From positions 1 through 64,000 of the forward strand of contig NZ_AUCZ01000008.1 in assembly GCF_000430025.1 (NCBI RefSeq): a DNA stretch of 64,000 bases, written 5' to 3'. Both the position numbers and the translations under genes were made by a program. The notes beneath the pieces are model-generated. The model was not told the DNA's origin. It saw only the letters and a program-made list of their open reading frames with translations, and made no database searches. Source of the stretch: Flavobacterium suncheonense GH29-5 = DSM 17707 (lineage in GTDB: Bacteria; Bacteroidota; Bacteroidia; Flavobacteriales; Flavobacteriaceae). Of this stretch, positions 49,937 through 59,742 are shown in pieces (position 1 is the first letter of the stretch; each line of letters starts with the position of its first letter).

Positions 49937-52735
49937 TTATTTCAGTTTTTTCTTCACTTCCACTTCCTGGAACGCTTCGATCAAATCATATTCTTTCAAA
50001 TCGTTGTAATTCTTGATCTGCATCCCGCAATCGTATCCTTTGGACACTTCTTTCACGTCGTCTTTGAAACGCTTTAAAGTAGCCAATTCACCAGTGTAAA
50101 TTACCACACCTTCGCGAATCAAGCGGATTTTCGAATTGCGGAAGATTTTACCGTCGGTAACCATACATCCGGCAATCGTTCCCACTTTAGAGATTTTAAA
50201 CAACTCGCGAACTTCGGCCGTACCGGTAATTTCTTCTTTCAATTCCGGTGACAACATTCCTTCCATCGCATCTTTCAAGTCGTCGATAGCATCGTAGATG
50301 ATCGAGTAGTGACGGATGTCGATTTCCTCTTTCTCGGCCAACTGTTTCGCATTTCCCTGTGGGCGCACGTTAAATCCGATGATGATCGCATCCGAAGCCG
50401 ACGCTAACAACACGTCAGACTCGGTAATTGCTCCTACTCCTTTGTGGATGATACGGATCTGAATTTCTTCGGTGGACAGTTTCGAGAAGGAATCCGATAA
50501 GGCTTCCACCGAACCGTCCACATCTCCTTTAAGGATAATGTTCAGCTCTTTAAACTGCCCTAAAGCGATACGGCGACCGATTTCAGCAAGCGTAATGTGT
50601 TTCTGCGTACGAACCGACTGCTCGCGCAACAACTGCATACGTTTGGCTGCAATTTGCTTCGCTTCTCTTTCGTCTTCGAATACGTTGAACTTATCACCCG
50701 CTGTTGGCGCCCCGTCCAATCCTAAAATTGAAATTGGTGTGGATGGACCGGCCTCTTTCACCATGTTACCGCGCTCGTCAAACATCGCTTTTACCTTACC
50801 GTGGTTTTTACCGGCTAACACGTAATCTCCTACGCGTAATGTTCCGGCTTGTACCAACATCGTGGTTACATAACCGCGGCCTTTATCCAATTGCGCTTCC
50901 ACAACGGTTCCGACGGCAGGTTTATTTGGATTGGCTTTTAAATCTAAGATTTCCGCCTCTAACAATACTTTTTCAAGCAATTCTTTCACACCCATTCCCA
51001 TTTTTGCGGAAATGTCATGCGACTGGTATTTACCGCCCCAATCTTCCACCAAAAGGTTCATGGCTGCCAGACGCTCTTTAATCTTTTCCGGATTCGCCGT
51101 TGGCTTATCCACTTTATTGATGGCAAAAATCATCGGTACACCAGCAGCCTGTGCGTGACTGATTGCCTCTTTGGTTTGCGGCATGATGTCGTCGTCGGCA
51201 GCGATTACGATAATCGCGATATCGGTAACCTGAGCTCCACGGGCACGCATCGCCGTAAAGGCTTCGTGACCCGGAGTATCCAGGAACGTGATTTCCTGAC
51301 CGTTTTCCAACTCTACCCCATAGGCACCGATGTGCTGTGTAATACCTCCGGACTCACCCGCAATCACATTCGCTTTACGGATGTAATCCAACAAGGATGT
51401 TTTACCGTGGTCTACGTGACCCATTACCGTTACGATTGGTGCGCGGTGCACTAAATCTTCCGGACGGTCTTCCACCACTTCGATGTTTTCTTCGATATCG
51501 GCTGTGGTGAATTCCACTTCGTATCCGAACTCGTCGGCTACAATTGACAAGGTTTCCGCATCCAAACGTTGGTTCATCGTTACCATGATTCCTAAGGACA
51601 TACAGGTTCCGATAACTTTGGTAATCGGCACGTCCATCATGCTGGCAATTTCCCCTACGGTAACGAATTCTGTTACTTTCAGTACTTTGCTTCCTTCTTC
51701 CAACGCCTGCATTTCATCCTCGGAACGCTGACGGTGGGAATCCCTTTTGTCTCTTCTGTATTTTGCCGCTTTAGATTTGCTTCCTTTTCCCTGAAGTCTT
51801 TCTAAAGTTTCTTTGATTTGGTTTTTAACTTCTTCTTCGGTTGGTTCTACTTTTGCCACAATCGCCGGACGGTTTCCTTTCTGGAAGCCCGGTTTGTTTC
51901 CAAATTTACCACCGCCTCTGTTAGCATTATTGCCACCCTGGCCTGCGTTACCGCCTTGACCCGGCTGACCGGTAGTTCCCGGTTTGCCCGGAATGCGGTT
52001 GCGTTTCTTTTTCTCCTGACTTTGCTGGTTTGCATTTTGTCCCGCAGCACCCTGACCCGGTTTATTGGCGTCTTTTTTGAAATCTTCCTTCTTCTTCTTA
52101 GGCTTGTTGAACTGCGATAAATCGATGGTCTGACCTGTGAATGTGGTTCCGGAAAGTTTTTGGTATTGCGTTTCGATTTTTTCGTCTTCCGCTGTTTCCG
52201 TTTTTGATGCTTCGGTTGCCGGCGCTTTTTCGGCTTTTTCAGCTTTCTCTTCTTTTGCAACAGCCTTAGGAGCTTCTTCCGCTACCGGCTTTTCTTCTGC
52301 TACCTGCGCAGCTGAAACAGCTTCCTCTTTTGCGATTTTTTCTGAAGAAGGTTTTTCGTCTTCCGGTTTTTTAGGATCCAAATCGATTTTACCGACTGCT
52401 TTAGGACCGGAAAGTGAGGCACGCGCTTTGATTACTTCCTGACGTTGCCTTTCCTCTTCCTGTTTGCGTTGTGCTTCCAACTCTTTCTCTCTTTCGATGC
52501 GAAGCGCTTCTTTTTCTTTCTTTTTCTCCTCACTCACTTCCAGAGAAGCTACTTTCTTACCTTTATCAGCAGAGAATTGTCCGCACAAGATCGAGTATTC
52601 CTCATTAGAAATTTTAGCGTTAGGACTTGATTCGATGGCATGACCCTTCTCCTTCAAATACTCCACAGCTCTATCCAGAGAAATATTTAATTCCCTTAAA
52701 ACCTTGTTAATTCTTATTACTCTTTCTTCAGACAT
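49937..52735 (-). CDS. infB: translation initiation factor IF-2
   Basis: A 932-residue GTPase. The N-terminal IF2_N domain (about 4-50) contains [22 protein letters not shown], split as [11 protein letters not shown] and LDRAVEYL. A long Lys/Glu/Ala and Gly/Gln/Asn-rich linker covers about 65-300, including a Gly-Asn-rich run. The G domain begins near 437 with [12 protein letters not shown], then [10 protein letters not shown] (switch I), [12 protein letters not shown] (switch II) and NKVDKP. Domains II-IV follow to the end. It brings initiator tRNA to the 30S subunit. It is the last gene of rimP-nusA-infB, with 55 bases before it. Confidence 0.96.
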   Translation of the reverse strand: MSEERVIRINKVLRELNISLDRAVEYLKEKGHAIESSPNAKISNEEYSILCGQFSADKGKKVASLEVSEEKKKEKEALRIEREKELEAQRKQEEERQRQEVIKARASLSGPKAVGKIDLDPKKPEDEKPSSEKIAKEEAVSAAQVAEEKPVAEEAPKAVAKEEKAEKAEKAPATEASKTETAEDEKIETQYQKLSGTTFTGQTIDLSQFNKPKKKKEDFKKDANKPGQGAAGQNANQQSQEKKKRNRIPGKPGTTGQPGQGGNAGQGGNNANRGGGKFGNKPGFQKGNRPAIVAKVEPTEEEVKNQIKETLERLQGKGSKSKAAKYRRDKRDSHRQRSEDEMQALEEGSKVLKVTEFVTVGEIASMMDVPITKVIGTCMSLGIMVTMNQRLDAETLSIVADEFGYEVEFTTADIEENIEVVEDRPEDLVHRAPIVTVMGHVDHGKTSLLDYIRKANVIAGESGGITQHIGAYGVELENGQEITFLDTPGHEAFTAMRARGAQVTDIAIIVIAADDDIMPQTKEAISHAQAAGVPMIFAINKVDKPTANPEKIKERLAAMNLLVEDWGGKYQSHDISAKMGMGVKELLEKVLLEAEILDLKANPNKPAVGTVVEAQLDKGRGYVTTMLVQAGTLRVGDYVLAGKNHGKVKAMFDERGNMVKEAGPSTPISILGLDGAPTAGDKFNVFEDEREAKQIAAKRMQLLREQSVRTQKHITLAEIGRRIALGQFKELNIILKGDVDGSVEALSDSFSKLSTEEIQIRIIHKGVGAITESDVLLASASDAIIIGFNVRPQGNAKQLAEKEEIDIRHYSIIYDAIDDLKDAMEGMLSPELKEEITGTAEVRELFKISKVGTIAGCMVTDGKIFRNSKIRLIREGVVIYTGELATLKRFKDDVKEVSKGYDCGMQIKNYNDLKEYDLIEAFQEVEVKKKLK

Positions 52736-52790
52736 AAATCTTTTTTATTATTACCTTAATGCGTGTTGTGTTGTGTGTCTAACTAATAAA

Positions 52791-54035
52791 TTAGTCTTCG
52801 AATTCTTCTTTTAAGATTCGCATTACATCCAGAATTGTCTCTTCTTCCAGATCGGTTCTTCGTACTAAATCGGCAACATCCTGTTTCAGTACGCTTCTTG
52901 CTGTATCCAAACCGATTTTTGCAAATTCGTCGATTACCCATCCGTCGATTTCATCAGAGAACTCTGTTAATTCTACGTCGTCTTCTTCTTCGGCGATATT
53001 ACCTTCACGGATAACATCCAACTCATAACCGGTTAAAAGACCCGCCAGTTTAATATTGTGACCGCCGCGACCAATTGCTTTGGAAACTTCTTCTAATTTT
53101 AAAAATACTTCCGCCGTTTTTTTCTCTTCATCAATTTTAACCGAAGATACTTTTGCCGGGCTCAACGCTCTGGTGATAAACAACTGCGCGTTGGTTGTAT
53201 AGTTGATAACGTCAATGTTTTCGTTACCCAACTCGCGAACAATACCGTGGATACGGGAACCTTTCATTCCCACACAGGCTCCTACCGGATCGATTCTGTC
53301 GTCGTACGAATCTACGGCTACTTTCGCTTTTTCACCCGGGATACGCACCACTTTTTTAATCATGATTAACCCGTCGAATACTTCCGGAATTTCCTGCTCG
53401 AACAATTTTTCCAGGAATTTCTCTGAAGTCCGGGACATGATGATTTGCGGCTTGTTGCCTTTCAGCTCCACGCTTTCGATGATTCCGCGCACGTTATCGC
53501 CTTTGCGGAAAAAGTCGGACGGAATTTGTTTTTCTTTCGGCAACACGATTTCGTTTCCTTCGTCGTCCACCAAAATTACAGCTTTTGGTCGCACGTGATG
53601 CACTTCTGCCGTATATATTTCTCCTATCAGATCTTTAAATTGTTTGTAAAGATTCGTATTGTCATGTTCGTGAATTTTGGAAATCAGGTTCTGACGCAAC
53701 GCCAAAATCGCTCTTCTTCCCAACTGAATTAATTTCACTTCTTCGGAAACGTCTTCCCCTACTTCAAAATCAGGCTCGATTTTACGCGCTTCCGACAAAG
53801 AGATTTCAGAGTTTGGATCTTCCACCTCACCATCTGCCACCACCACACGGTTTCTCCAGATTTCCATATCCCCTTTATCAGGATTGATGATGATATCGAA
53901 ATTATCATCGGAACCGTATTTTTTCTTCAATGCATTTCTGAACACATCTTCTAAAATCGCCATTAAGGTAACTCTATCGATTAGTTTATCGTCTTTGAAC
54001 TCTGAAAACGACTCGATTAATGCAATATTCTCCAT
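52791..54035 (-). CDS. nusA: transcription termination/antitermination protein NusA
   Basis: A 414-residue RNA-polymerase factor. The N-terminal domain (1-130), S1 domain (about 135-200, EIYTAEVHHVRPKAVILVDDEG split as EIYTAEV and KAVILVDDEG), two KH domains (about 230-345; CVGMKGSRIHGIVRELG and AIGRGGHNIKLAG) and a short C-terminal helical region (370-414) are visible. The acidic-repeat C-terminus of E. coli NusA is missing, as is usual outside gamma-proteobacteria. It modulates pausing and intrinsic termination. It lies 13 bases after rimP. In several bacteria the operon is autoregulated by NusA; see the rimP leader hairpin. Confidence 0.95.
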   Translation of the reverse strand: MENIALIESFSEFKDDKLIDRVTLMAILEDVFRNALKKKYGSDDNFDIIINPDKGDMEIWRNRVVVADGEVEDPNSEISLSEARKIEPDFEVGEDVSEEVKLIQLGRRAILALRQNLISKIHEHDNTNLYKQFKDLIGEIYTAEVHHVRPKAVILVDDEGNEIVLPKEKQIPSDFFRKGDNVRGIIESVELKGNKPQIIMSRTSEKFLEKLFEQEIPEVFDGLIMIKKVVRIPGEKAKVAVDSYDDRIDPVGACVGMKGSRIHGIVRELGNENIDVINYTTNAQLFITRALSPAKVSSVKIDEEKKTAEVFLKLEEVSKAIGRGGHNIKLAGLLTGYELDVIREGNIAEEEDDVELTEFSDEIDGWVIDEFAKIGLDTARSVLKQDVADLVRRTDLEEETILDVMRILKEEFED

Positions 54036-54048
54036 GTCAACTCTTTAT

Positions 54049-54513
54049 TTAAAATGTTATTATAACAATTGCTTCTTTAATATCTTCGTACTTAATCTCT
54101 GCTCTTTTCTGAACAGTTTCTTTTCCTTTTCCGATTTGCTTCGGCTCTCTGGCTGTCCATTCCAAAACAATGCCGGCATCATCTGCTTCCGCAAGGGTTG
54201 CTTCAATTTTCTCTTTAGCGGTGGTTACCTTTAGCTTTCTGCCAATATTTTTCTTAAACTGGCGCGGTAATTTTAACGGACTGGTCGCTCCTGCTGAAGC
54301 CACTTCCAGTGAAAAATCCTGCTCTTCGCGATCTAAGTTTTGTTCAATAGATCGGCTTACATCAATACAATCCTGCAAACTCACACCATGATCTCCATCC
54401 AGCGTCACACTGATTTTATAAGCCTCTGAAATGGAAAAATCAATAAGAAAAAGAGCCGGACGCTCCAGCAACGCCTGATCCAGTTGATTTTTTACTTTTT
54501 CTTTAAACGTCAT
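54049..54513 (-). CDS. rimP: ribosome maturation factor RimP
   Basis: A 154-residue protein with an N-terminal alpha/beta domain ([23 protein letters not shown], split as [11 protein letters not shown] and [14 protein letters not shown]) and a C-terminal SH3-like domain (about 85-154). The family motif [18 protein letters not shown] is present (S-x-G..P-L). It assists 30S assembly. The usual P-G-L-D-R-P-L variant of the motif is relaxed here, which is common in Bacteroidetes. The gene heads rimP-nusA-infB. Confidence 0.93.
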   Translation of the reverse strand: MTFKEKVKNQLDQALLERPALFLIDFSISEAYKISVTLDGDHGVSLQDCIDVSRSIEQNLDREEQDFSLEVASAGATSPLKLPRQFKKNIGRKLKVTTAKEKIEATLAEADDAGIVLEWTAREPKQIGKGKETVQKRAEIKYEDIKEAIVIITF

Positions 54514-54522
54514 ATTCGGTAT

Positions 54523-54548
54523 AAAAAGAGGGAAGCCCTGCTTCCCTC
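54523..54548 (-). terminator. terminator-like hairpin in the rimP leader (possible attenuator)
   Basis: Perfect 8-bp stem (GAGGGAAG 54528-54535 with CTTCCCTC 54541-54548 on plus) with a 5-base loop, followed on minus by five T (54527-54523). It lies between the -7 box at 54579 and the rimP ATG at 54513, so it is inside the operon's leader, 9 bases before the start codon. It would function only on minus. Confidence 0.75.
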
Positions 54549-54578
54549 ATTATTTAGTTCGGTATTTAAATAACGGAG

Positions 54579-54586
54579 CAAATATA
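54579..54586 (-). promoter_or_regulatory. -7 element of rimP-nusA-infB operon
   Basis: TATATTTG on minus, exact TAnnTTTG, 65 bases upstream of the rimP ATG. No TTG at -33 spacing. Confidence 0.55.
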
Positions 54587-54612
54587 CGACTTTTTTTAAA
54601 TTTTAAAAAACA

Positions 54613-54643
54613 TTGTGAATTGTAAATTAAATTATTACCTTTA
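54613..54643 (+). promoter_or_regulatory. promoter-like pair upstream of universal stress gene (TTG-20-TACCTTTA)
   Basis: TTG at 54613-54615, 20 bases, TACCTTTA at 54636-54643, one mismatch to TAnnTTTG. The ATG is 41 bases downstream. Confidence 0.5.
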
Positions 54644-54684
54644 TAAAAAGATTTTTTAACACTATTTTCCCACACTTTACTATT

Positions 54685-55509
54685 ATGAAAAAAATTTTAG
54701 TACCTACCGATTTTTCAAAACACGCCGAATACGCACTTAAAGTTGCTGCTCAAATCGCCAAAAAAAACAACGGTGAAATATACGTTCTTCACATGCTTGA
54801 ACTACCTCATGAAGCCAACGATCCGTTTCATCAGGGGCACGACATTCCCGAAATCATGTATTTCAAAAAGAGAGCCGAAGAAAAACTGGACGACTTAACC
54901 AAAGCACCTTACCTTGACGGAATAGACGTATCTGAAATCATCAAAATTGAAGGTACTTTTGAGGGCATCATGGACATCAGCAAAAAAAACGATATCGATT
55001 TAATTGTTATGGGTTCTCACGGTGCTAGCGGTTTCAAAGAAATGATTATCGGTTCCAATACTGAAAAAGTTGTACGAACTTCAGAAATTCCGGTTTTGGT
55101 CATCAAAAAAGAAATGGACACATTTGCCGTAAACAAATTCGTTTTCGCTTCTGATTTTTCTGACGAAGTTAAAGGAACGTTCTCCAAAGCCGTTGAATTT
55201 TCAAATAAATTCGGAGCACATCTGCATTTGGTTTCCATCAACACGCCGAACAACTTTAAATCTACTGCTGTTGCGGAAAAAATCATGTCCGATTTTATCG
55301 GAAACTTCCAAATCGACAACTACTCTACCCATATTTACAACGATGTAAACGTGGAAAAAGGAATCTTAAATTTTGCCAACAGCATCGATGCCGACCTTAT
55401 CGGAATGAGCACACACGGCAGAAGAGGCTTAGCGCATTTCTTTAACGGAAGCATTAGCGAGGATTTGGTAAATCACGCCGTTCGCCCGGTAGTTACTTTT
55501 AAAATCTAA
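54685..55509 (+). CDS. universal stress protein, two UspA domains
   Basis: A 274-residue protein of two UspA folds in tandem: residues 1-145 and 148-274. Both keep the nucleotide-binding loop: GSHGASGFKEMIIGSNTEKV, split as GSHGASGFKEM and GSNTEKV, in the first, and STHGRRGLAHFFNGSISEDLV, split as STHGRRGLAHF and GSISEDLV, in the second. The opening KKILVPTDFSKHAEYAL is the Usp signature. It is a cytoplasmic stress or ATP-sensing protein. It is transcribed alone on plus, divergent from rimP, and ends at a bidirectional terminator shared with the convergent tRNA gene. Confidence 0.94.
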   Translation: MKKILVPTDFSKHAEYALKVAAQIAKKNNGEIYVLHMLELPHEANDPFHQGHDIPEIMYFKKRAEEKLDDLTKAPYLDGIDVSEIIKIEGTFEGIMDISKKNDIDLIVMGSHGASGFKEMIIGSNTEKVVRTSEIPVLVIKKEMDTFAVNKFVFASDFSDEVKGTFSKAVEFSNKFGAHLHLVSINTPNNFKSTAVAEKIMSDFIGNFQIDNYSTHIYNDVNVEKGILNFANSIDADLIGMSTHGRRGLAHFFNGSISEDLVNHAVRPVVTFKI

Positions 55510-55525
55510 ACAATTAAATAAGTAT

Positions 55526-55557
55526 AAAAAAAGCCCCGAGAATTTCGGGGCTTTTTT
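55526..55557. terminator. bidirectional intrinsic terminator between usp and tRNA-Gln
   Basis: GCCCCGA (55533-55539) with TCGGGGC (55545-55551), flanked by A and T tracts that extend the stem by about six pairs. It serves the plus-strand usp gene and the minus-strand tRNA. Confidence 0.88.
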
Positions 55558-55558
55558 G

Positions 55559-55629
55559 TTGGTCCACTAGGACTCGAACCTAGAATGACTGAACCAAAAT
55601 CAGTAGTGTTACCATTACACCATGGACCA
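55559..55629 (-). tRNA. tRNA-Gln (anticodon TTG)
   Basis: On minus a 71-base cloverleaf: acceptor TGGTCCA / TGGACCA (7 bp), D arm with GTGTAATGGTAACAC, anticodon arm ACTGA-TTTTGGT-TCAGT with anticodon TTG (reads CAA/CAG), T arm CTAGG-TTCGAGT-CCTAG. The discriminator is A and the CCA is not encoded. It has its own promoter at 55661-55690. Confidence 0.95.
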
Positions 55630-55660
55630 TTAAACCTGCGCTCATTGCTGATTGCGGGTG

Positions 55661-55690
55661 CAAATGTAATACATATTTTTTTCAATCCAA
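55661..55690 (-). promoter_or_regulatory. tRNA-Gln promoter (TTG-19-TACATTTG)
   Basis: On minus, TTG (55690-55688), 19 bases, TACATTTG (55668-55661). Both boxes match; the mature tRNA 5' end is 32 bases downstream of the -7 box. Confidence 0.75.
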
Positions 55691-55795
55691 ATTTTTAGAT
55701 AAAAAAATATTAAAAAAAAGTTTTGTGCGTTTCTATATACAAAAAAAGAGTTTCTTTGTAGTAGAATTTAAAAGACCTAACCGATAGAACGTTGT

Positions 55796-58700
55796 ATGAT
55801 AACATTCGACTTTAAAAAATGGAACACGCTTTTAGGCTGGATTTCCTTTGTTATTGCTTTATTAACTTACTCCCTTACCGTGGAACCCACCTTAAGTTTC
55901 TGGGATTGTGGTGAATACATCGCCACTTCTGCCAAACTGGAAGTTGGCCACCCGCCCGGAGCACCTTTGTTCCAGATGATTGGCGCCTTCTTCTCCATGT
56001 TTGCGGTGAGTCCGGACAAAATTGCCCTGATGGTTAACATGATGTCAGTTTTCTCCAGTGCGTTTACCATTTTATTTATGTTTTGGTCGGGTACGATTCT
56101 GCTTAAAAAAATCGTTGCTTCTTTTACAGAACTGAACAACAATAACAGTATTGCCATTTTAGGCGCTTCTTTTGTCGGTGCTTTAGCTTTTACTTTTTCC
56201 GATAGTTTCTGGTTTAATGCGGTGGAAGCGGAAGTATATTCCATGGCTACCTTATTTATTGCCATTTTGTTTTGGCTGGGACTGCGCTGGGAAGAAGACA
56301 TGCACAAACCTAAAGGAAACCGCTGGTTACTCCTGATTTCCCTGATGATTGGACTTTCTTTCGGTGTTCACTTCATGGCTTTGCTAACCATTCCGTCTAT
56401 CGGATTACTGTACTATTTTAAGAACTACGAAAAAATAACCCTTAAGAACTTTATTATTGCCAACATCCTGATGGTAGCCGTTCTGTTCTTTTTCTTTAAA
56501 TTCCTTTTACCTTACACGCTTGGTTTCTTCGGGAAAACAGAAATATTCATGGTAAACAGTTTAGGGTTGCCTTTTAATTCCGGAACCATTTTCGCTTTTC
56601 TTTTAATTATCGCTTTTTTCCATTTCGGATTAAAGTACACCAAGAAAAACGACAAACCGTTTTGGAATACCGTATTATTGTGCATCTTGTTCGTCTTGAT
56701 AGGATTTTCCACCTGGTTAATGCTTCCCATTCGCGCCAACGCTAATGTCGTTATCAACGAAAACAAACCTTCCGATGCAGCCGAGGTGTTGGCTTATTAC
56801 AACCGCGAACAGTATGGAGAGCAAAAAACCTTTTACGGTCCTTTATTTTCCGAAACCTATGCAGGCTTAGACTCAGTTAACCCATATTTGGATGACAAGC
56901 CTAACTACGAAAGAGACTATAAAACCGGACGCTACGTTATTGTAAACAATTACAAAAACGCCAAAAGCAACAGTGACGACAACCACAAAGGAATCCTTCC
57001 GAGAATGTGGAGCACCGATCATGCAGTAAACTACATGACGTTTACCCAACCGCTGAATTTTAAGATCGACCCGAATGCTTTCATCGACGAAAACGGTGAA
57101 ACCATGGAAGACGAAATGAGTCAGATGACTGAAATCGTTTCCGAATTCCGCGCGGCCTATGCGGCAGGAAAAATTGATCTGGAAGGCTATGACAAATTCT
57201 TAAAAGGCTACAGCGATTACCTAATCGTGGAAAAACCGTCCTTTGCCGACAACATGAAATTCATGTTCGAGTATCAGTTCGGCTATATGTACTGGCGCTA
57301 TCTGCTTTGGAATTTCGTGGGCCGCCAAAACGATGTTCAGGGAAAATACGATACACAAAACGGCAACTGGCTGAGCGGCATCAACTTTATTGACAGTGCA
57401 CACTTAGGCACGCAAAAGAACCTGCCTCCGGATGTTGCCAAGAACAAAGCCCGAAACACGTACTATTTCCTTCCTTTTATTTTAGGTGTCTTGGGAATTG
57501 TTTTCCACGCATCAAAAGACAAGAAAAGCTTTTATATCTTGTTGGTATTGTTCCTGTTTAACAGCTTTGCCTTAAAAATTTTCTTGAACGAACGACCGTT
57601 TGAACCGAGGGAAAGAGATTACGCTGTAGTAGGTTCTTTCTACGTATTCGCGATTTGGATTGCCGTTGGCGTTTATGCGCTTTACGACGCCATTCAGAAA
57701 TATCTACAGCCGAAAGTAGCCGGCCCTGTAGTGATCGCCGCTTCCATGTTGGCTGCACCGCTGCTGATGGCCAAAGAAAACTGGGACGATCATGACCGTT
57801 CCGGAAAATATACTGCCATTGCCATGGCAAAAGCCTATCTGGATTCCTGCGAACCAAATGCCATTCTCTTTACCATTGGTGATAACGATACGTTTCCACT
57901 TTGGTATGCGCAGGAAATTGAAGGACACCGAACCGATGTTCGCATTGTGTGCACAAGCCTTTTTGCAACCGATTGGTACATTGATCAGATGAAAGCCAAA
58001 GCTTACAAATCTGATCCAGTTCCGATTCGTTTTACACACGATCAGTACGTGGGCGGTAAACGCGATTTTGTCATTTACAAAAAATTAACCGAGGACGGTA
58101 TGTTATTGGAAGACCTGATGCAATTTATAGCTTCTGATGACGAAAGAACTACGGTTGAAATGCGCAACGGACACAAAGTACATTTTTATCCGTCTGACAA
58201 AATCAGAATTCCGGTGGATAAAAACGCTGTGATTAAAAACAAAGTGGTTTCGCCGCATTTAAACGATTCCATTGTTTCCAATATTGACATTGACTTAAAA
58301 GGTAGTCCTATTTACATCAACCGACTAATGATGCTGGACATCGTAGCCAATAACAACTGGAAGCGTCCAATCTATTTTACGGGAGGCGCATTCGCAGATG
58401 AAGATTTCATCTGGATGAAAGATTACCTGCAACTGGACGGTTTGGCATACAAACTGGTTCCGATTAAAACACCTATAGGCAAACAGGCAAGTCCGCTGGA
58501 TATGGGTCATATCGATACTGAAAAAATGTACAACATTGTAACCAAATGGGATTGGGGCAACAGCGGCAACCCGGAGATTTATCACGACCCCGAAACCCGT
58601 AAAAACAGCATTACCTACCGAACCAATCTGGCTCGTTTGATGGAAGCCCTGATTAACGAAGGCAAAAACGAAAAAGCTAAAAAAATCATCGAAATAGCCA

Positions 58701-59029
58701 TGACCAACATGCCTATTGATTATTTTGGTTATTACAGTTTTGTAGAGCCTTTTGCAGCCGGTTATTATGAAATCGGGGAAAAAGCAAAAGCGCGTGACAT
58801 TTTAACCCAACTGATGAAAAAGTATCAGGATAACTTAACCTATTACGCCGGTATGAAACCTGCAGAACAAAATGATGTCTATATGGATATTGTTACTGAT
58901 ATAGAGCGGTACCGCAGTTTGTTGCAAGTTATGAAAGACCGGGAAGATCTGGAGTTTTACAATCAGAACAAAGTCAAATTCAACAATTACAACAAATTGT
59001 TTGAACGCTTTGGCAGGGATATGGAATAA
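55796..59029 (+). CDS. DUF2723 family membrane protein (glycosyltransferase-like)
   Basis: A 1077-residue protein. Residues about 1-650 hold 12 or more membrane helices with the DUF2723 opening: SFWDCGEYIATSAKLEVGHPPGAP, split as SFWDCGEYIAT and VGHPPGAPLF. The layout and conserved acidic residues of the first periplasmic loop resemble GT-C glycosyltransferases such as protein O-mannosyltransferases. The C-terminal third (about 660-1077) is soluble and includes IGDNDTFPLWYAQEIEG and TPR-like helices near the end (ALINEGKNEKAKKIIEIAM). It may add sugars to exported proteins or lipids; this is inferred from fold resemblance only. Confidence 0.88.
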   Translation: MITFDFKKWNTLLGWISFVIALLTYSLTVEPTLSFWDCGEYIATSAKLEVGHPPGAPLFQMIGAFFSMFAVSPDKIALMVNMMSVFSSAFTILFMFWSGTILLKKIVASFTELNNNNSIAILGASFVGALAFTFSDSFWFNAVEAEVYSMATLFIAILFWLGLRWEEDMHKPKGNRWLLLISLMIGLSFGVHFMALLTIPSIGLLYYFKNYEKITLKNFIIANILMVAVLFFFFKFLLPYTLGFFGKTEIFMVNSLGLPFNSGTIFAFLLIIAFFHFGLKYTKKNDKPFWNTVLLCILFVLIGFSTWLMLPIRANANVVINENKPSDAAEVLAYYNREQYGEQKTFYGPLFSETYAGLDSVNPYLDDKPNYERDYKTGRYVIVNNYKNAKSNSDDNHKGILPRMWSTDHAVNYMTFTQPLNFKIDPNAFIDENGETMEDEMSQMTEIVSEFRAAYAAGKIDLEGYDKFLKGYSDYLIVEKPSFADNMKFMFEYQFGYMYWRYLLWNFVGRQNDVQGKYDTQNGNWLSGINFIDSAHLGTQKNLPPDVAKNKARNTYYFLPFILGVLGIVFHASKDKKSFYILLVLFLFNSFALKIFLNERPFEPRERDYAVVGSFYVFAIWIAVGVYALYDAIQKYLQPKVAGPVVIAASMLAAPLLMAKENWDDHDRSGKYTAIAMAKAYLDSCEPNAILFTIGDNDTFPLWYAQEIEGHRTDVRIVCTSLFATDWYIDQMKAKAYKSDPVPIRFTHDQYVGGKRDFVIYKKLTEDGMLLEDLMQFIASDDERTTVEMRNGHKVHFYPSDKIRIPVDKNAVIKNKVVSPHLNDSIVSNIDIDLKGSPIYINRLMMLDIVANNNWKRPIYFTGGAFADEDFIWMKDYLQLDGLAYKLVPIKTPIGKQASPLDMGHIDTEKMYNIVTKWDWGNSGNPEIYHDPETRKNSITYRTNLARLMEALINEGKNEKAKKIIEIAMTNMPIDYFGYYSFVEPFAAGYYEIGEKAKARDILTQLMKKYQDNLTYYAGMKPAEQNDVYMDIVTDIERYRSLLQVMKDREDLEFYNQNKVKFNNYNKLFERFGRDME

Positions 59030-59051
59030 TTAACTTTACGGATAATTTTAA

Positions 59052-59092
59052 ATAGGGCTTTTAGAGTTTATAACTTTGAAAGCCTTATTTTT
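59052..59092 (+). terminator. intrinsic terminator after DUF2723 gene, loop carries a -7-like box
   Basis: ATAGGGCTTT (59052-59061) pairs with AAAGCCTTAT (59079-59088) with one G-T wobble, then T-rich sequence. The 17-base loop contains TAACTTTG (59071-59078), an exact TAnnTTTG match 19 bases before the next ATG, probably the deacetylase promoter. Confidence 0.65.
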
Positions 59093-59097
59093 ATGGT

Positions 59098-59742
59098 ATG
59101 AATTTCTACTGGATTAAAACCAACAGCATCGTTAAAAAGATTTTTTCCAATCAGGTTTGGGACATTCCCAATACCGGCAATAAAATATACCTGACTTTTG
59201 ACGACGGCCCCACACCCAAAATTACCGAATGGGTGTTATCCGTACTAAAAGCACACCACATCAAAGCCACCTTTTTCTGCATCGGCGACAACATCCGAAA
59301 ACATCCTGAAATTTTCAGAAAAGTACTTGCAGAAGGTCATTCCATTGGCAACCACACCTACAATCATTTGCAGGGCTGGATGACTTCAGACAAAAGCTAT
59401 CTCGACAACACACTCTCCTGTGATGAAATCCTGCAACAAGAAACAACAGACATACCACAACCAAGGCTTTTCAGGCCGCCTTACGGAAAAATAAGGTTGA
59501 GCCAGTCCTCAAAATTGCGGAAATCAGGCTATAAAATTATCATGTGGGATGTGCTGAGCGCCGATTTTGACACCACCATTTCAAAAGAAAAATGTCTGGA
59601 AAATGTAGTTCAAAATACTACACAGGGAAGCATTATCGTATTTCACGACAGCCAAAAAGCATTCAAAAACCTCGAATACGCGCTGCCAAGAGCCATAGAA
59701 ATTTTAAAAGAAAAAGGATTTCGGTTCGAAAAAATCGGTTAA
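59098..59742 (+). CDS. polysaccharide deacetylase (NodB domain)
   Basis: A 214-residue NodB-type hydrolase. The metal triad is visible: D35-D36 in LTFDDGPTP, and H86 and H90 in GNHTYNH. Later motifs are FRPPYGK and a final HDS in IIVFHDSQKA. It would remove N- or O-acetyl groups from a cell-wall or surface glycan. No signal peptide is evident, so the site of action is uncertain. Its stop overlaps the convergent thioredoxin-fold gene by 4 bases. Confidence 0.92.
   Translation: MNFYWIKTNSIVKKIFSNQVWDIPNTGNKIYLTFDDGPTPKITEWVLSVLKAHHIKATFFCIGDNIRKHPEIFRKVLAEGHSIGNHTYNHLQGWMTSDKSYLDNTLSCDEILQQETTDIPQPRLFRPPYGKIRLSQSSKLRKSGYKIIMWDVLSADFDTTISKEKCLENVVQNTTQGSIIVFHDSQKAFKNLEYALPRAIEILKEKGFRFEKIG

Noticed and set aside
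51847..52260. 137-codon Lys/Arg-rich ORF on minus in another frame of infB
   Set aside because: Composition follows from the Lys/Glu-rich linker of IF-2 read out of frame.
55630..55795. Second tRNA beside tRNA-Gln
   Set aside because: The stretch is A/T-rich with no cloverleaf; it holds the tRNA-Gln promoter and the leader of the DUF2723 gene.
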